Positions 39,130 through 48,233 of a stretch of 64,000 nucleotides of DNA are shown piece after piece. The DNA lies in contig NZ_CAMKGL010000001.1 in NCBI RefSeq assembly GCF_946227985.1, positions 1,116,001-1,180,000 of the forward strand, given 5' to 3'. Under the pieces are notes generated by a model. It had not been told where the DNA came from, did not search any database, and worked only from the letters and a program-made list of their open reading frames with translations. The first letter of the stretch is position 1, and each line of letters opens with the position of its first letter. The position numbers were made by a program, and so were the translations under genes. The stretch is from Serratia quinivorans (GTDB lineage: Bacteria > Pseudomonadota > Gammaproteobacteria > Enterobacterales > Enterobacteriaceae).

Positions 39130-40587
39130 ATGACAAAAAGTAAACAACATCGGTTGAATACCCTTTCAACCGAGGGGCACGACTGCGCCCAAACATTGCA
39201 ACGAGGTCTGAGCGAACGCCATATTCAGCTTATTTCCATCGGCGGTGCCATTGGCACCGGGTTGTTTATGGGGTCGGGCAAAACCATTGCGCTTTCCGGC
39301 ACTTCTATTGTTTTGACCTACGTCATTGTCGGCTTCTTTATGTTTATGGTGATGCGGGCGATGGGCGAATTATTGCTGACCAAGCTCGACTATCGCTCGT
39401 TTGCCGATTTCGTCTCCGAATACCTGGGACCCAAAGCCAGTTTTTTTCTCGGTTGGTCTTACTGGTTGAGTTGGGTGGTGACCTGCATTGCCGATGTTGT
39501 GGTGTGCGGGGGATACGTGCAGTACTGGTACCCGGAAGTTTCGCCCTGGCTGCCGGCCTTGCTGACTCTGGGGTTGCTGTGCCTGTTCAATATGCTGTCG
39601 GTGAAGATGTTTGGTGAAGCAGAGTTCTGGTTTGCCATCATTAAAGTGATTGCCATTATCGCGCTGATCCTGACCGGGGCCTGGATGGTCTTTATTGGCT
39701 GGACCTCGCCGGACGGGGTTAAAGCCTCGGTGAGTAATATCACCGACCCCAATATCTTTATGCCGCACGGCATATTCGGCTTTTTTGCCGGCTTCCAGAT
39801 TGCCATATTCTCCTGCACCGGCATTGAGCTGCTGGGCACCATGTCGGCCGAGACCAAGGATCCGCAGAAAGTGTTGCCCAAGGCGATCAACGTGATTCCA
39901 GTGCGGATCATCATTTTCTATGTGTTTTCAATGTTGGCGATTATCGCCGTGACCTCATGGAGCCACGTTTCGCCGGACAGCAGCCCGTTCGTTATGTTGT
40001 TCGACCAGGCCGGTTTGCCTGCGGCAGCCGCGGTGATTAACTTTGTCGCCTTGACCTCCGCCATGTCTTCGGCCAACAGCGGGGTTTATTCCAGCACCCG
40101 TATGCTGTATGGCCTGTCGATGGAGAAACACGCGCACGGGCAGTTCAAAATACTGTCACGTACCACCGCTATTCCGATCCGCAGCCTGATGTTTTCCTGC
40201 TTCTGTATGGTGGTGGGCACCATGCTGTTGATCCTGATGCCGAACGTGATGACGCTGTTTACCATTGTTTCTACCGTGGCGGCGATACTGGTGGTTTACA
40301 GCTGGGGCATGATCCTGGTGGCCTATCTGGTTTATCGCAAACAACGGCCCGAACTGCATGAACGTTCTACCTTCAAGATGCCGGGCGGGGTGATCATGAC
40401 CTGGCTGACCTTGGCGTTTTTCGCTTTCACGCTGGTGCTGATGGTCTTTGACCGGGATACGCTGATAGCGCTGTGCAGTATGCCGCTGTGGTTTATCGCC
40501 CTGGCGATAGTTTGGCGCTTCAGAATCAAAAATAGCCTGGCCCGGGAAGATTACGTCTATTACCAACCAGGCCAAGAAACCGAGTAG
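39130..40587 (+). CDS. Amino acid permease, CycA-like (D-serine/D-alanine/glycine)
   Basis: A 485-residue APC-family proton symporter with twelve helices. The first helix motif ISIGGAIGTGLFMGSGKTI (about residues 36-54) and the family motif in helix 6 (FSCTGIELLGTMSAETKDP) are conserved. The overall sequence is closest to CycA among those I know. It could be the true cycA or a paralogue. It is divergent from glutamate dehydrogenase and is followed by a GC-rich hairpin. Confidence 0.85.
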   Translation: MTKSKQHRLNTLSTEGHDCAQTLQRGLSERHIQLISIGGAIGTGLFMGSGKTIALSGTSIVLTYVIVGFFMFMVMRAMGELLLTKLDYRSFADFVSEYLGPKASFFLGWSYWLSWVVTCIADVVVCGGYVQYWYPEVSPWLPALLTLGLLCLFNMLSVKMFGEAEFWFAIIKVIAIIALILTGAWMVFIGWTSPDGVKASVSNITDPNIFMPHGIFGFFAGFQIAIFSCTGIELLGTMSAETKDPQKVLPKAINVIPVRIIIFYVFSMLAIIAVTSWSHVSPDSSPFVMLFDQAGLPAAAAVINFVALTSAMSSANSGVYSSTRMLYGLSMEKHAHGQFKILSRTTAIPIRSLMFSCFCMVVGTMLLILMPNVMTLFTIVSTVAAILVVYSWGMILVAYLVYRKQRPELHERSTFKMPGGVIMTWLTLAFFAFTLVLMVFDRDTLIALCSMPLWFIALAIVWRFRIKNSLAREDYVYYQPGQETE

Positions 40588-40613
40588 GCATTTAGCGTAA
40601 AAAAAGGCGAGGG

Positions 40614-40633
40614 CGCCCCCTAAGAAGGGGGCC
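40614..40633 (+). terminator. GC-rich hairpin behind the CycA-like gene
   Basis: GCCCCC (40615-40620) pairs with GGGGGC (40627-40632) around TAAGAA, 27 bp after the stop codon. The T-run that follows is short (GTTTGG), so termination may be partial. Confidence 0.5.
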
Positions 40634-40846
40634 GTTTGGATATGGAGTAAAACCGACATTCTTCAAATGGGTTACCGCATAAGGGGATACCCTGACACCA
40701 TAACGAAAGTGTGATGGCACACGATGATGACATAACCTATATACGATAGGATAAATGCAACACCCTAAAATTAGGAATGCTCACCCAACTCCATTATATA
40801 TATGATTAAAAATCAGTTTTTAAGTTTATTCAAACAAGGAAAAATC

Positions 40847-42349
40847 ATGAAGGATCAACAACCAGATCGGCTACGTCGATTATTAGTTAAAACACCTTTT
40901 CTGGCCCCGTTATTAACCACATTACCGGTGACAGCAAAAGAGAAACTGTTATATTCCCTTACTGAAGATAAGGCGACAAATTCTATCCCGTCTCAGAGCA
41001 AGACGCTGCTGTTGAAAAATGCAAATATGGTCGTGACCATGGATAAAGACAAGCGCGAAATTAAAAAAGGCTGCGTCTTTATCAAAGGCAATACAATTGT
41101 TGCCGTGGGAACCGAAAGCGAAATGCCGCAAACGGCAGACAGAATTATCGATCTAAAAGGTCATATCGTTATTCCCGGTCTGATTAACACTCACCACCAT
41201 ATGTATCAGAGCCTGACCCGCGTAGTACCTGCGGCTCAGGACGGAGAACTCTTTACCTGGCTGACCACGCTGTATCCTATCTGGGAAAAGCTGACCCCTG
41301 AAATGATGAAAGTGGCTACCAAAACCGCAATGGCAGAGCTAATGCTTTCAGGCTGTACCACTTCCAGCGATCACCAGTACGTTTACCCGAACGGCATCAA
41401 GCTCGATCACAGCATCGAAGCGGCACAGGAAATGGGGATGCGTTTCCATGCCTGTCGCGGCAGCATGAGCGTAGGCAAAAAACAGGGAGGTCTGCCACCG
41501 GACTCTATCGTTGAAGATGAAAAGTTCATCCTCAACGATACTCAGCGCGTGATTGAGCAGTTCCACGATGCTGAACGCGGTGCGATGATCCGCATAGTGG
41601 TTGCACCTTGCTCGCCGTTCTCGGTCAGCGAAGGGCTGATGCGCGATTCCGCCAAACTTGCCCGGGCGCACGGTGTTTCCCTGCATACGCACCTCGCGGA
41701 AAACGTCAGCGATATTGAATACAGCAAAAAGACTTTCAACAAAACGCCTGCGCAGTATGTGGAAGATCTGGAGTGGGTCGGTCGCGACGTATGGCATGCG
41801 CACTGCGTGAAGCTTGATGATTACGGCATGAAACTGTTTGCCCGCACCGGTACCGGTGTTGCGCACTGCCCTTGCTCCAACATGCGTCTGGGTTCTGGTA
41901 TTGCGCCAGTGCGCCATATGCTGGATGCAGGCATGCACGTGGGCCTGGGTGTGGACGGTTCTGCCTCAAACGACAGCGCCGATATGATTGGCGAAGTGCG
42001 TCAGGCGCTGCTGCTGCAACGTGTTGGTTTTGGCCCGGAAGCGCTGACCGCACGTGAAGCGCTGGAAATCGCCACCCTTGGCGGTGCGAAAAACCTCAAT
42101 CGCGACGACATTGGTGCGCTGGCACCGGGCATGATGGCAGATATTGCGGTGTTTAACCTGGAAGGTGTTGGCCTTGCTGGCGCACAGCACGATCCGGTTT
42201 CCGCCCTGGTGTTCTGTAACCCAGGTAAGGTTGCTTACAACATCATCAATGGTCGCGTGGTGGTGGATAACGGTAAAGTGACTACCGTAGATGTACCGGT
42301 GATCATTGAAAAACACAATCGCCTGGCTCATCAACTGATGGAAGGCTAA
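40847..42349 (+). CDS. Amidohydrolase, 8-oxoguanine deaminase/ATZ-TRZ type
   Basis: A 500-residue metal-dependent deaminase of the chlorohydrolase/guanine deaminase family. The metal ligands are visible in GLINTHHHMYQSLTR, LHTHLAENVSD and WHAHCVKLDD, with the Asp in GLGVDGSASNDSADM. The block FTWLTTLYPIWEKLTPEMM matches the 8-oxoguanine deaminase branch, so a purine-like substrate is likely. I chose ATG 40847 (AAGGA, 7 nt upstream) over 40802. Oddly, about 45 residues precede the usual start of the fold, basic then hydrophobic, and the DNA there is AT-rich compared with the rest of the gene. Confidence 0.85.
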   Translation: MKDQQPDRLRRLLVKTPFLAPLLTTLPVTAKEKLLYSLTEDKATNSIPSQSKTLLLKNANMVVTMDKDKREIKKGCVFIKGNTIVAVGTESEMPQTADRIIDLKGHIVIPGLINTHHHMYQSLTRVVPAAQDGELFTWLTTLYPIWEKLTPEMMKVATKTAMAELMLSGCTTSSDHQYVYPNGIKLDHSIEAAQEMGMRFHACRGSMSVGKKQGGLPPDSIVEDEKFILNDTQRVIEQFHDAERGAMIRIVVAPCSPFSVSEGLMRDSAKLARAHGVSLHTHLAENVSDIEYSKKTFNKTPAQYVEDLEWVGRDVWHAHCVKLDDYGMKLFARTGTGVAHCPCSNMRLGSGIAPVRHMLDAGMHVGLGVDGSASNDSADMIGEVRQALLLQRVGFGPEALTAREALEIATLGGAKNLNRDDIGALAPGMMADIAVFNLEGVGLAGAQHDPVSALVFCNPGKVAYNIINGRVVVDNGKVTTVDVPVIIEKHNRLAHQLMEG

Positions 42350-42371
42350 CCCCTCTGACGCTGCGCAGCCT

Positions 42372-42389
42372 CCTTAGCCAACGCTAAGG
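42372..42389 (+). terminator. Hairpin behind the amidohydrolase gene
   Basis: CCTTAG (42372-42377) and CTAAGG (42384-42389) form a stem with a 6-nt loop, and a further TCTAAGGA follows at 42400. No T-run is present, so it may be a repeat remnant rather than a terminator. Confidence 0.35.
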
Positions 42390-42452
42390 CGTCTAAGCTG
42401 TCTAAGGAAAACCCTCGCCAACAGCGGGTTACCCCGCCCGGGACAAGGCTTT

Positions 42453-42608
42453 GATAAAGCCCATTTGTGGACTTTCAAAGGGCTGGATGCGGCCCGGCAT
42501 CTGTATGAAAGCGTCGGTTTCACGCTGGCAGAAGAGCAGCCGGGCACACAATGGGGTCAATTGATGACCGAGCAGCTATTCATTCGCCCCCAAGTTGCCC
42601 GAGGTTGA
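42453..42608 (+). pseudogene. C-terminal remnant of a GNAT acetyltransferase
   Basis: Reading rightwards from 42453, a 51-codon frame gives AHLWTFKGLDAARHLYES and then VGFTLAEEQPGTQWG and MTEQLFIR, ending in TGA. This is the usual C-terminus of GNAT acetyltransferases, often those fused to a MarR domain (the strand-helix block that ends in 'GF.L..E'). The front of the gene is missing; upstream lies only the short gap after the amidohydrolase. The end overlaps the convergent aldehyde dehydrogenase gene by about 29 bp. It marks an old deletion junction. Confidence 0.7.
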
Positions 42609-44031
42609 CGTACTTGGTTTCGAGATACTCATCAAGCCCGATAGCGGCACCTTCACGACCCAGCCCGGACTCTTTGACGCCGCCAAAGGGGGCGACCTCG
42701 GTCGAAATAATACCTTCGTTGATGCCAACCATGCCGCTTTCGAGCTGACGCGTCACGCGAAATGCGCGCGCCAAATCGCGGGTATACAGGTAAGCCGCCA
42801 GTCCAAAGGGCGTGTCATTGGCACGGCGGATCGCCTCATCTTCATCGTGGAAGCGGAAACAGGCGGCCAGCGGGCCGAACGTTTCCTCATGCGCCAACTG
42901 CATCCGTTCATCGGCATCGGCCAACACCGTTGGCTGGAAGAAGGAGCCACCCAGCGGGTGGCGTTCTCCACCACACATCAGTCGCGCCCCCTGGTTTATA
43001 GCGTCCCGCAGATGAGCCTCTACTTTTTCTACCGCTTTCAGGTGGATTAACGGGCCTTGCTGGGCGCCTGGCGTCATGCCGGGAGCGACTTTCAATGTCC
43101 GCGCGGCATCGGTCAGCCGCTGGACAAAGCGGTCGTAAATGCCGTCCTGAATGTAGAAGCGATTGACGCACACGCAGGTTTGGCCGCTGTTACGGAATTT
43201 GGCCGCCATTGCGCCCGCCACCGCAGCATCCAGGTCGGCATCGTCAAACACGATAAACGGCGCATTGCCGCCCAACTCCAGCGACAGTTTTTTAACCGTA
43301 TCCGCCGCCTGGCGCATCAGCAGTTTTCCGACCGGCGTGGAGCCGGTAAAAGACACTTTACGCACCCGCGCGCTGGCCATCAGTGCAGCACCAATAGCCG
43401 GGGTATCACCGGATACGGCATTAATCACCCCTGGCGGCACTCCGGCAAGTTCGGCCAGTACGATCAACGCGAAGGCGGAAAGCGGCGTCTCGTTAGCGGG
43501 TTTGATCACGGCGGTGCAACCGGCCGCCAGCGCAGGGCCTAATTTGCGCGTCAGCATCGCCAGTGGGAAATTCCATGGCGTGATGGCCGCAATCACGCCG
43601 ACCGACTCTTTAAAGGTGATAATTTGGTTACCGGCTTTGGTCGCCGGAATGGTCTGCCCATAAGCGCGCTTGGCTTCTTCGGCAAACCATTCGATAAAGC
43701 TGGCGGCGTAGGCGACTTCGCCCTGGGCTTCGCTCAATACCTTGCCTTGCTCGGTAACCATCAGCTCAGCCAAAGCTGCCTGATTTTTCATGATCAGTTG
43801 GAACCAGCGTTGCAGGATTTGTGCTCGTGCCTTGGCGGGCAAGGCACGCCAAGCCGGCAGGGCAGCGGCAGCCGCGGCAATGGCCTCGTCGGTTTCTGCG
43901 CTGCCGACTGAAGCGACCTCCGCCACCGATTCACCGGTGGCGGGATTGCTGACCTGATAGTGTTGGGTACTGGTGCGCCATTGGCCACCACAGTACCAAC
44001 CGTTGCGCAGTAAAGAAGAATAGTCAGTCAT
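42580..44031 (-). CDS. NAD(P)-dependent succinate-semialdehyde-type dehydrogenase
   Basis: A 483-residue aldehyde dehydrogenase close to GabD. The catalytic Cys286 (SGQTCVCVNRFYI) is followed two residues on by a second Cys, as in E. coli GabD, and the general base Glu252 is in LELGGNAPFIVF. It is the last gene of a leftward operon after an aldo-keto reductase and a Fae homologue, overlapping the reductase gene by 4 bp. No GABA transaminase is next to it, so its aldehyde may come from the operon's own pathway rather than from GABA. Confidence 0.88.
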   Translation of the reverse strand: MTDYSSLLRNGWYCGGQWRTSTQHYQVSNPATGESVAEVASVGSAETDEAIAAAAAALPAWRALPAKARAQILQRWFQLIMKNQAALAELMVTEQGKVLSEAQGEVAYAASFIEWFAEEAKRAYGQTIPATKAGNQIITFKESVGVIAAITPWNFPLAMLTRKLGPALAAGCTAVIKPANETPLSAFALIVLAELAGVPPGVINAVSGDTPAIGAALMASARVRKVSFTGSTPVGKLLMRQAADTVKKLSLELGGNAPFIVFDDADLDAAVAGAMAAKFRNSGQTCVCVNRFYIQDGIYDRFVQRLTDAARTLKVAPGMTPGAQQGPLIHLKAVEKVEAHLRDAINQGARLMCGGERHPLGGSFFQPTVLADADERMQLAHEETFGPLAACFRFHDEDEAIRRANDTPFGLAAYLYTRDLARAFRVTRQLESGMVGINEGIISTEVAPFGGVKESGLGREGAAIGLDEYLETKYVNLGQLGGE

Positions 44032-45074
44032 GCAATGTTCCTTGTGTCGGTATTGTCCATGGCAAATAGCCCGTTCGCCGGGCGGCTCTCACGCGTTATA
44101 CGCTTACCGGCGGTGTAATCATTGATGACATCGCATGGGGTATAGTGGCGTTCCAGTTCGTAACGCTCATCCTCACTGAGCGGGGTAGACAAGGCACTGA
44201 CGGCGCTGTCTATTTGCTGCACCGTATCGGCCCCGACCAGCATGCAGTCGACCCCCGGGTGGCTGAGCACCCAGGCCTGGGCAACCTGTGCTGGAGGGAT
44301 ACCCCGTAGCGACGCCACCAGACTGACCGATTGGGCAACGTTGCGTGAGGTGGCGTCGGCGTACATTTCCTGAGTGAAGAAATCCGTCTGGTTACGCACC
44401 GAGTTGAAATCGCAGCTTAATAAACCGCGCGCCAGCGGGCTGAATACCGATACGCCCAGTCCCTGATCGCGGCACAAGGGGATCATCTCCCGTTCTTCCT
44501 CGCGATAGGCGCAGTTGAGTTGCAACTGCATGTTGATGGGTTTGACGAAGCCGTGGCGCTCACAAATCCACAGAATTTTGGCCAACTGCCAGGCATACAT
44601 GGTCGATACGCCGACATATCGGGCTTTGCCGGAGCGGACGATATCGTTCATCGCCGACCAGGTTTCTTCAATCGGCGTATTCACGTCGAAATAGTGCAGC
44701 ATGTAAATATCGATATAATCGGTACCCAGGCGGCGCAGGCTGGCGTCAATGCTGGCCATAATGTGCTTGCGTGAATGCCCCTGATTATTAGCGCCGCCAC
44801 CAATCGGGTAGCCGACTTTGGTAGCCAGTACCAGTTCGTCGCGCTGGGCCAAACGCCCAATGATATTGCCTACGACTTCTTCACCCGCACCGCTGGAGTA
44901 GAAATCCGCCAGATCAATAAAGTTGATGCCACACTCCAGCGCATGACGGATCAGCGGCTCACTTTGTTGTTCGTCGAAGATCCAGGGTTTCCACTGTTTG
45001 CTACCCATGTTCATGGTACCAAGACACAAACGGGAAACGTTCAGCCCACAGTGGCCAAGATTAATGTATTCCAT
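44028..45074 (-). CDS. Aldo-keto reductase
   Basis: A 348-residue NADPH-dependent reductase with a TIM barrel. The catalytic tetrad can be placed: Asp54, Tyr59, Lys86 and His127 (NFIDLADFYSSG; ATKVGYPIGG; IYMLHYFD). It belongs to the YghZ/Kv-beta-like branch. The ATG at 45074 gives MEYINLGHCGLNVSRLCLGT, the normal family start; a longer frame would overlap the Fae gene. It lies 10 bp after the Fae-like gene and overlaps the next gene by 4 bp, so the three are tightly coupled. Confidence 0.87.
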   Translation of the reverse strand: MEYINLGHCGLNVSRLCLGTMNMGSKQWKPWIFDEQQSEPLIRHALECGINFIDLADFYSSGAGEEVVGNIIGRLAQRDELVLATKVGYPIGGGANNQGHSRKHIMASIDASLRRLGTDYIDIYMLHYFDVNTPIEETWSAMNDIVRSGKARYVGVSTMYAWQLAKILWICERHGFVKPINMQLQLNCAYREEEREMIPLCRDQGLGVSVFSPLARGLLSCDFNSVRNQTDFFTQEMYADATSRNVAQSVSLVASLRGIPPAQVAQAWVLSHPGVDCMLVGADTVQQIDSAVSALSTPLSEDERYELERHYTPCDVINDYTAGKRITRESRPANGLFAMDNTDTRNIA

Positions 45075-45084
45075 GGGGTTTTCC

Positions 45085-45588
45085 TCAGACACGCGGCGTA
45101 TAGAAGGGGTTAGACAATTGCGGCAGGGCGTCGGCAAGCTGGCTGCGGTTGGGTAAGCGATTCATCGCGGCGTGGATGGCCTGACGGCAGGCGCGATAGT
45201 TATTGCGATACACCTCGTCAAGATTGTCGCAGGCTGGGTTGACCCAGTTCGCCGTCACGATACACCACTGGTCTTCGGCCTCCGGCGGCAGAATAGCTTC
45301 CAGCAAGGCTTCGGCCACCGCTTTGGCGATCGCCGCCTGAGAGGCTCCCCAGGTAGCGTTGCCATGCAGTTCGCTGCTGATTTCAGCCTTGTTGACATAC
45401 AGGGTCATCGGCTTGGTCGGCACATTGGGTTTCACCACCACCATAAACGGGCAGTGCCCCTGGCTGGGGGACGCCAGGCTGGAAGAAAATGCCTGACCCA
45501 CCACGCCATGACGCGGTCCAATCATAATATTGATGTGCGAGGCGTTTACGCCATTACCTTCAAAGCCTTCACCGATATACATTTCCAC
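45085..45588 (-). CDS. Formaldehyde-activating enzyme homologue (Fae)
   Basis: A 167-residue protein with clear Fae features: the opening YIGEGFEGNGVNASHINIMIG with the presumed catalytic His18, then HGVVGQAFSSSLASPSQGH and VPTKPMTLYVNKAEI. In methylotrophs Fae joins formaldehyde to tetrahydromethanopterin, a cofactor enterobacteria are not known to make. Here it is coded with an MFS carrier, an aldo-keto reductase and an aldehyde dehydrogenase, so it probably handles formaldehyde or a related aldehyde from an imported compound, or has a new reaction. The start is GTG 45588 with AGGAG 7 nt upstream; an ATG two codons later is possible. Confidence 0.85.
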   Translation of the reverse strand: MEMYIGEGFEGNGVNASHINIMIGPRHGVVGQAFSSSLASPSQGHCPFMVVVKPNVPTKPMTLYVNKAEISSELHGNATWGASQAAIAKAVAEALLEAILPPEAEDQWCIVTANWVNPACDNLDEVYRNNYRACRQAIHAAMNRLPNRSQLADALPQLSNPFYTPRV

Positions 45589-45618
45589 GTTATTACTCCT
45601 GTTTTCAATAAGATGGTG

Positions 45619-46980
45619 TTATTTAGCTGATGTCAGCAACGCATTTTCTGCGCGCTGTGCTGGATCCTGGCTGGCATCAACCAGGGTTAATCCTTTGGTT
45701 TCCGGCGCCCAGGCAATGGAGACCCATGCGCCAATAATTAAAATCACCGCCAGAATGCCGGTGGTGGCGGGCATGCCATAGTGGACAATCGCCAACGGCA
45801 ACAGACCGGTGCCGATAGCCGATCCCAAACGGCTCATTGAGGTGGCGAAGCCGACGCCCATCGATCGCACTTCCGTCGGGAAGCTTTCCGCCGGGAAAAC
45901 GCCGACCAGGTTGCTGACCGCCGACATAATCAGGGTGAAGGCGGCAAACAGGGCAATCAGCCAGGCCGTTTGGCTGGCGGGAATGAGGCTCAGCAGCATC
46001 AGACAGGCGGCCAGGAACACGAAGGCGCCAATCAGGAAACCCCGTCGTGAGCAGAACATCGTCAGCACAATGCCAAGCAGCGCACCGACGATCAGCAGAC
46101 CGTTGAGCAACAGGTCGGTCGAGAAGTTTTGGTCCAGGCCCATTACCTGCAAAATGGACGGCAAGAAGGTATAAATTGCGAAATACGGGATCACCAGACA
46201 GACAAAGAACAGGCTGTTGAACGCGGTTCGACGACGATAAAGGGGGCCAAACAGCGACAAAAATCGCGGTTTACTGAGGGTCGGCGCTTCACCGACCAGC
46301 ATCACATTCGGGCCGAAATAGCGGTGAACAATCGCCATGGCCTGTTCACGACGGCCTTTGCCCAGCAGCCAGCGGGGGGATTCCGGCGTGCCGATACGCA
46401 TGATCAGAATGATGAATGCCGGCACTGCAGAGGACGAGAGTAGCCAACGCCAGGCATCCGGGCCCATCGCCGTCAGAAAGTGACCGGCAAATCCGGCCGC
46501 AACATAGCCGAAGGTCCAAATCACGCTGAAGGATCCCAGCAGCACGCCACGGTGTTTACGCGGGGAGAATTCGGCAAGCATGGTATGCCCGACAGAAAAG
46601 TCACCGCCGAGCCCAATGCCCACCATGACCCGTAACAGGAACAGTTGCTCCGGCGTAGTGGCAAAGAACTGCAGCGCCGAGGCGAGGGTGATCACCACAA
46701 AGCTGAAGCAGAATATCTTTTGCCGTCCAATATGATCGGCGATCCAGCCGAGGGCCAGACTACCGATAAACAACCCGATCAACGCTGAGCTGCCGAGCAT
46801 GCCTTCCCAAAAGGCGGAGATCCCCATTTGTGGTTTGATTTGTGCCAGGGCGAAACCAATGACGCCCAGTACGTATCCGTCGGTAAAGTGGGCACCAAAC
46901 GTCAGTCCGGCGATTTTGAGATGGAATCGGTTTAAAGGGACGTCATCCATACGAATTTGTTGCGATGTCAGATTTTGCAT
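45619..46980 (-). CDS. MFS transporter, metabolite:H+ symporter type
   Basis: A 453-residue inner-membrane carrier with twelve helices. The loop motif GWIADHIGRQKIF and the helix 4-5 motif MVGIGLGGDFSVGHTMLAEF are of the sugar porter/aromatic acid carrier group. The ATG at 46980 has GGAGG 8 nt upstream. It is the first gene of the Fae operon and is divergent from a LysR gene. The cargo is presumably the compound degraded by the following three enzymes. Confidence 0.87.
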   Translation of the reverse strand: MQNLTSQQIRMDDVPLNRFHLKIAGLTFGAHFTDGYVLGVIGFALAQIKPQMGISAFWEGMLGSSALIGLFIGSLALGWIADHIGRQKIFCFSFVVITLASALQFFATTPEQLFLLRVMVGIGLGGDFSVGHTMLAEFSPRKHRGVLLGSFSVIWTFGYVAAGFAGHFLTAMGPDAWRWLLSSSAVPAFIILIMRIGTPESPRWLLGKGRREQAMAIVHRYFGPNVMLVGEAPTLSKPRFLSLFGPLYRRRTAFNSLFFVCLVIPYFAIYTFLPSILQVMGLDQNFSTDLLLNGLLIVGALLGIVLTMFCSRRGFLIGAFVFLAACLMLLSLIPASQTAWLIALFAAFTLIMSAVSNLVGVFPAESFPTEVRSMGVGFATSMSRLGSAIGTGLLPLAIVHYGMPATTGILAVILIIGAWVSIAWAPETKGLTLVDASQDPAQRAENALLTSAK

Positions 46981-47220
46981 TGACCAGTCCTCCGGTAGGA
47001 GCGGTGTAGGGTTGTTGTTAGAGTTTTGTTTTGAATGCGTGAACAATGTGGCAGCAGTTCGGGGTCGTCGGCGAGTGCGTTTTAGTCATACCCTCAGGTA
47101 GAAAATGCATGTGATCGGCTTCTGGTTTTACAGAAATAAGCGCCACGGAGGCTGGCGAATAACTGCAAATTAGCAACATATGATTAACAGGTGGGTTGCT
47201 GAACAGAGGCGCTGTGGATC

Positions 47221-48138
47221 GTGAGAAAACTTCCATCACTCAGTATGTTGCGTGTATTCGAAGAAACCTGCCGGACGCTGAGTTTCAGCAAGGCGGCAGA
47301 GGCATTGTTTATTACTCAAAGCGCGGCCAGCCGTCAGATAAAACAGCTGGAGGAGTTTCTGGGGAAATTGCTGTTTATCCGTAGCCACAGCGGCCTGGCG
47401 CTAACCCAGGATGCAATTTTGCTGTTGCCGCGGGTACGGCAGTCATTGGATATCCTCGAGGAGGGGATCCAACAGGTGCAGTTGCACAATCCGTTGCAGC
47501 ATCTGCGGCTACAGGTAGCGCCGACCTTCGCGACCCGCTGGCTGGCACCGCGACTGGTGGCGTTACGTCGCCGTAACAGCCAGTTGCAGATCGCTTTGAT
47601 CAGCGAGACCCGGCAAAAATATTGCGACTTTGACTGTGCCATTCGTTTTGGCGAACCGGCCGATTGTGCCGTCAATGGGGAATGGTTATGTCATGAACGC
47701 CTGGTGCTGGTCGGCAGCCCTTTATTGATGGTCAATGAGGCCTTCCCGCCGTTGCATACCCAGCCGCAGTTGCACATTCTTAACGGTGATATCCGGCTGG
47801 ATAACTGGGTATGCTGGCTGGCGGCGGCGGGTCAAGTGATTGCCGGTCAGCAGAGCGGGCTGGAATTCAGTACCCAGGATCAGGTGATTAACGCCTGCAT
47901 TACCGGTGCCGGCTATGCGGTACTGGATCGATTGATGATCCGTAATGAACTGCAAACTGGACTGTTGGTGTTACTGTCACCGCTGGAGTTGAAAAGTCGC
48001 AACGGCTACTGGCTGGAAATTCCGGCCGGCAAGCGCGATTTACCTCGGGTAGGTTACTTTCATGACTGGCTGCAGGAAGAAATTGTGCAGCTATCACAGC
48101 TGCTTGAACCGATGTCGGGCATGATGGCGGCGGTATGA
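47221..48138 (+). CDS. LysR-type regulator of the Fae operon (inferred)
   Basis: A 305-residue LysR regulator of the GcvA-like branch, with the helix-turn-helix LSFSKAAEALFITQSAASRQ near residues 20-39 and an effector domain from about 90. It starts with GTG; GAGG lies upstream. It is divergent from the MFS-Fae-reductase-dehydrogenase operon with 240 bp between them, the usual place for the activator of such an operon. That target is inferred. Confidence 0.87.
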   Translation: MRKLPSLSMLRVFEETCRTLSFSKAAEALFITQSAASRQIKQLEEFLGKLLFIRSHSGLALTQDAILLLPRVRQSLDILEEGIQQVQLHNPLQHLRLQVAPTFATRWLAPRLVALRRRNSQLQIALISETRQKYCDFDCAIRFGEPADCAVNGEWLCHERLVLVGSPLLMVNEAFPPLHTQPQLHILNGDIRLDNWVCWLAAAGQVIAGQQSGLEFSTQDQVINACITGAGYAVLDRLMIRNELQTGLLVLLSPLELKSRNGYWLEIPAGKRDLPRVGYFHDWLQEEIVQLSQLLEPMSGMMAAV

Positions 48139-48233
48139 GCAGACGTGGCGATACCGGGATGTGTGGGTGTGTTACCTTATTGTTAATGAACATTGCTCGT
48201 TCCCCATCCGGACGGGCCTGACTGGGGAAAAAC

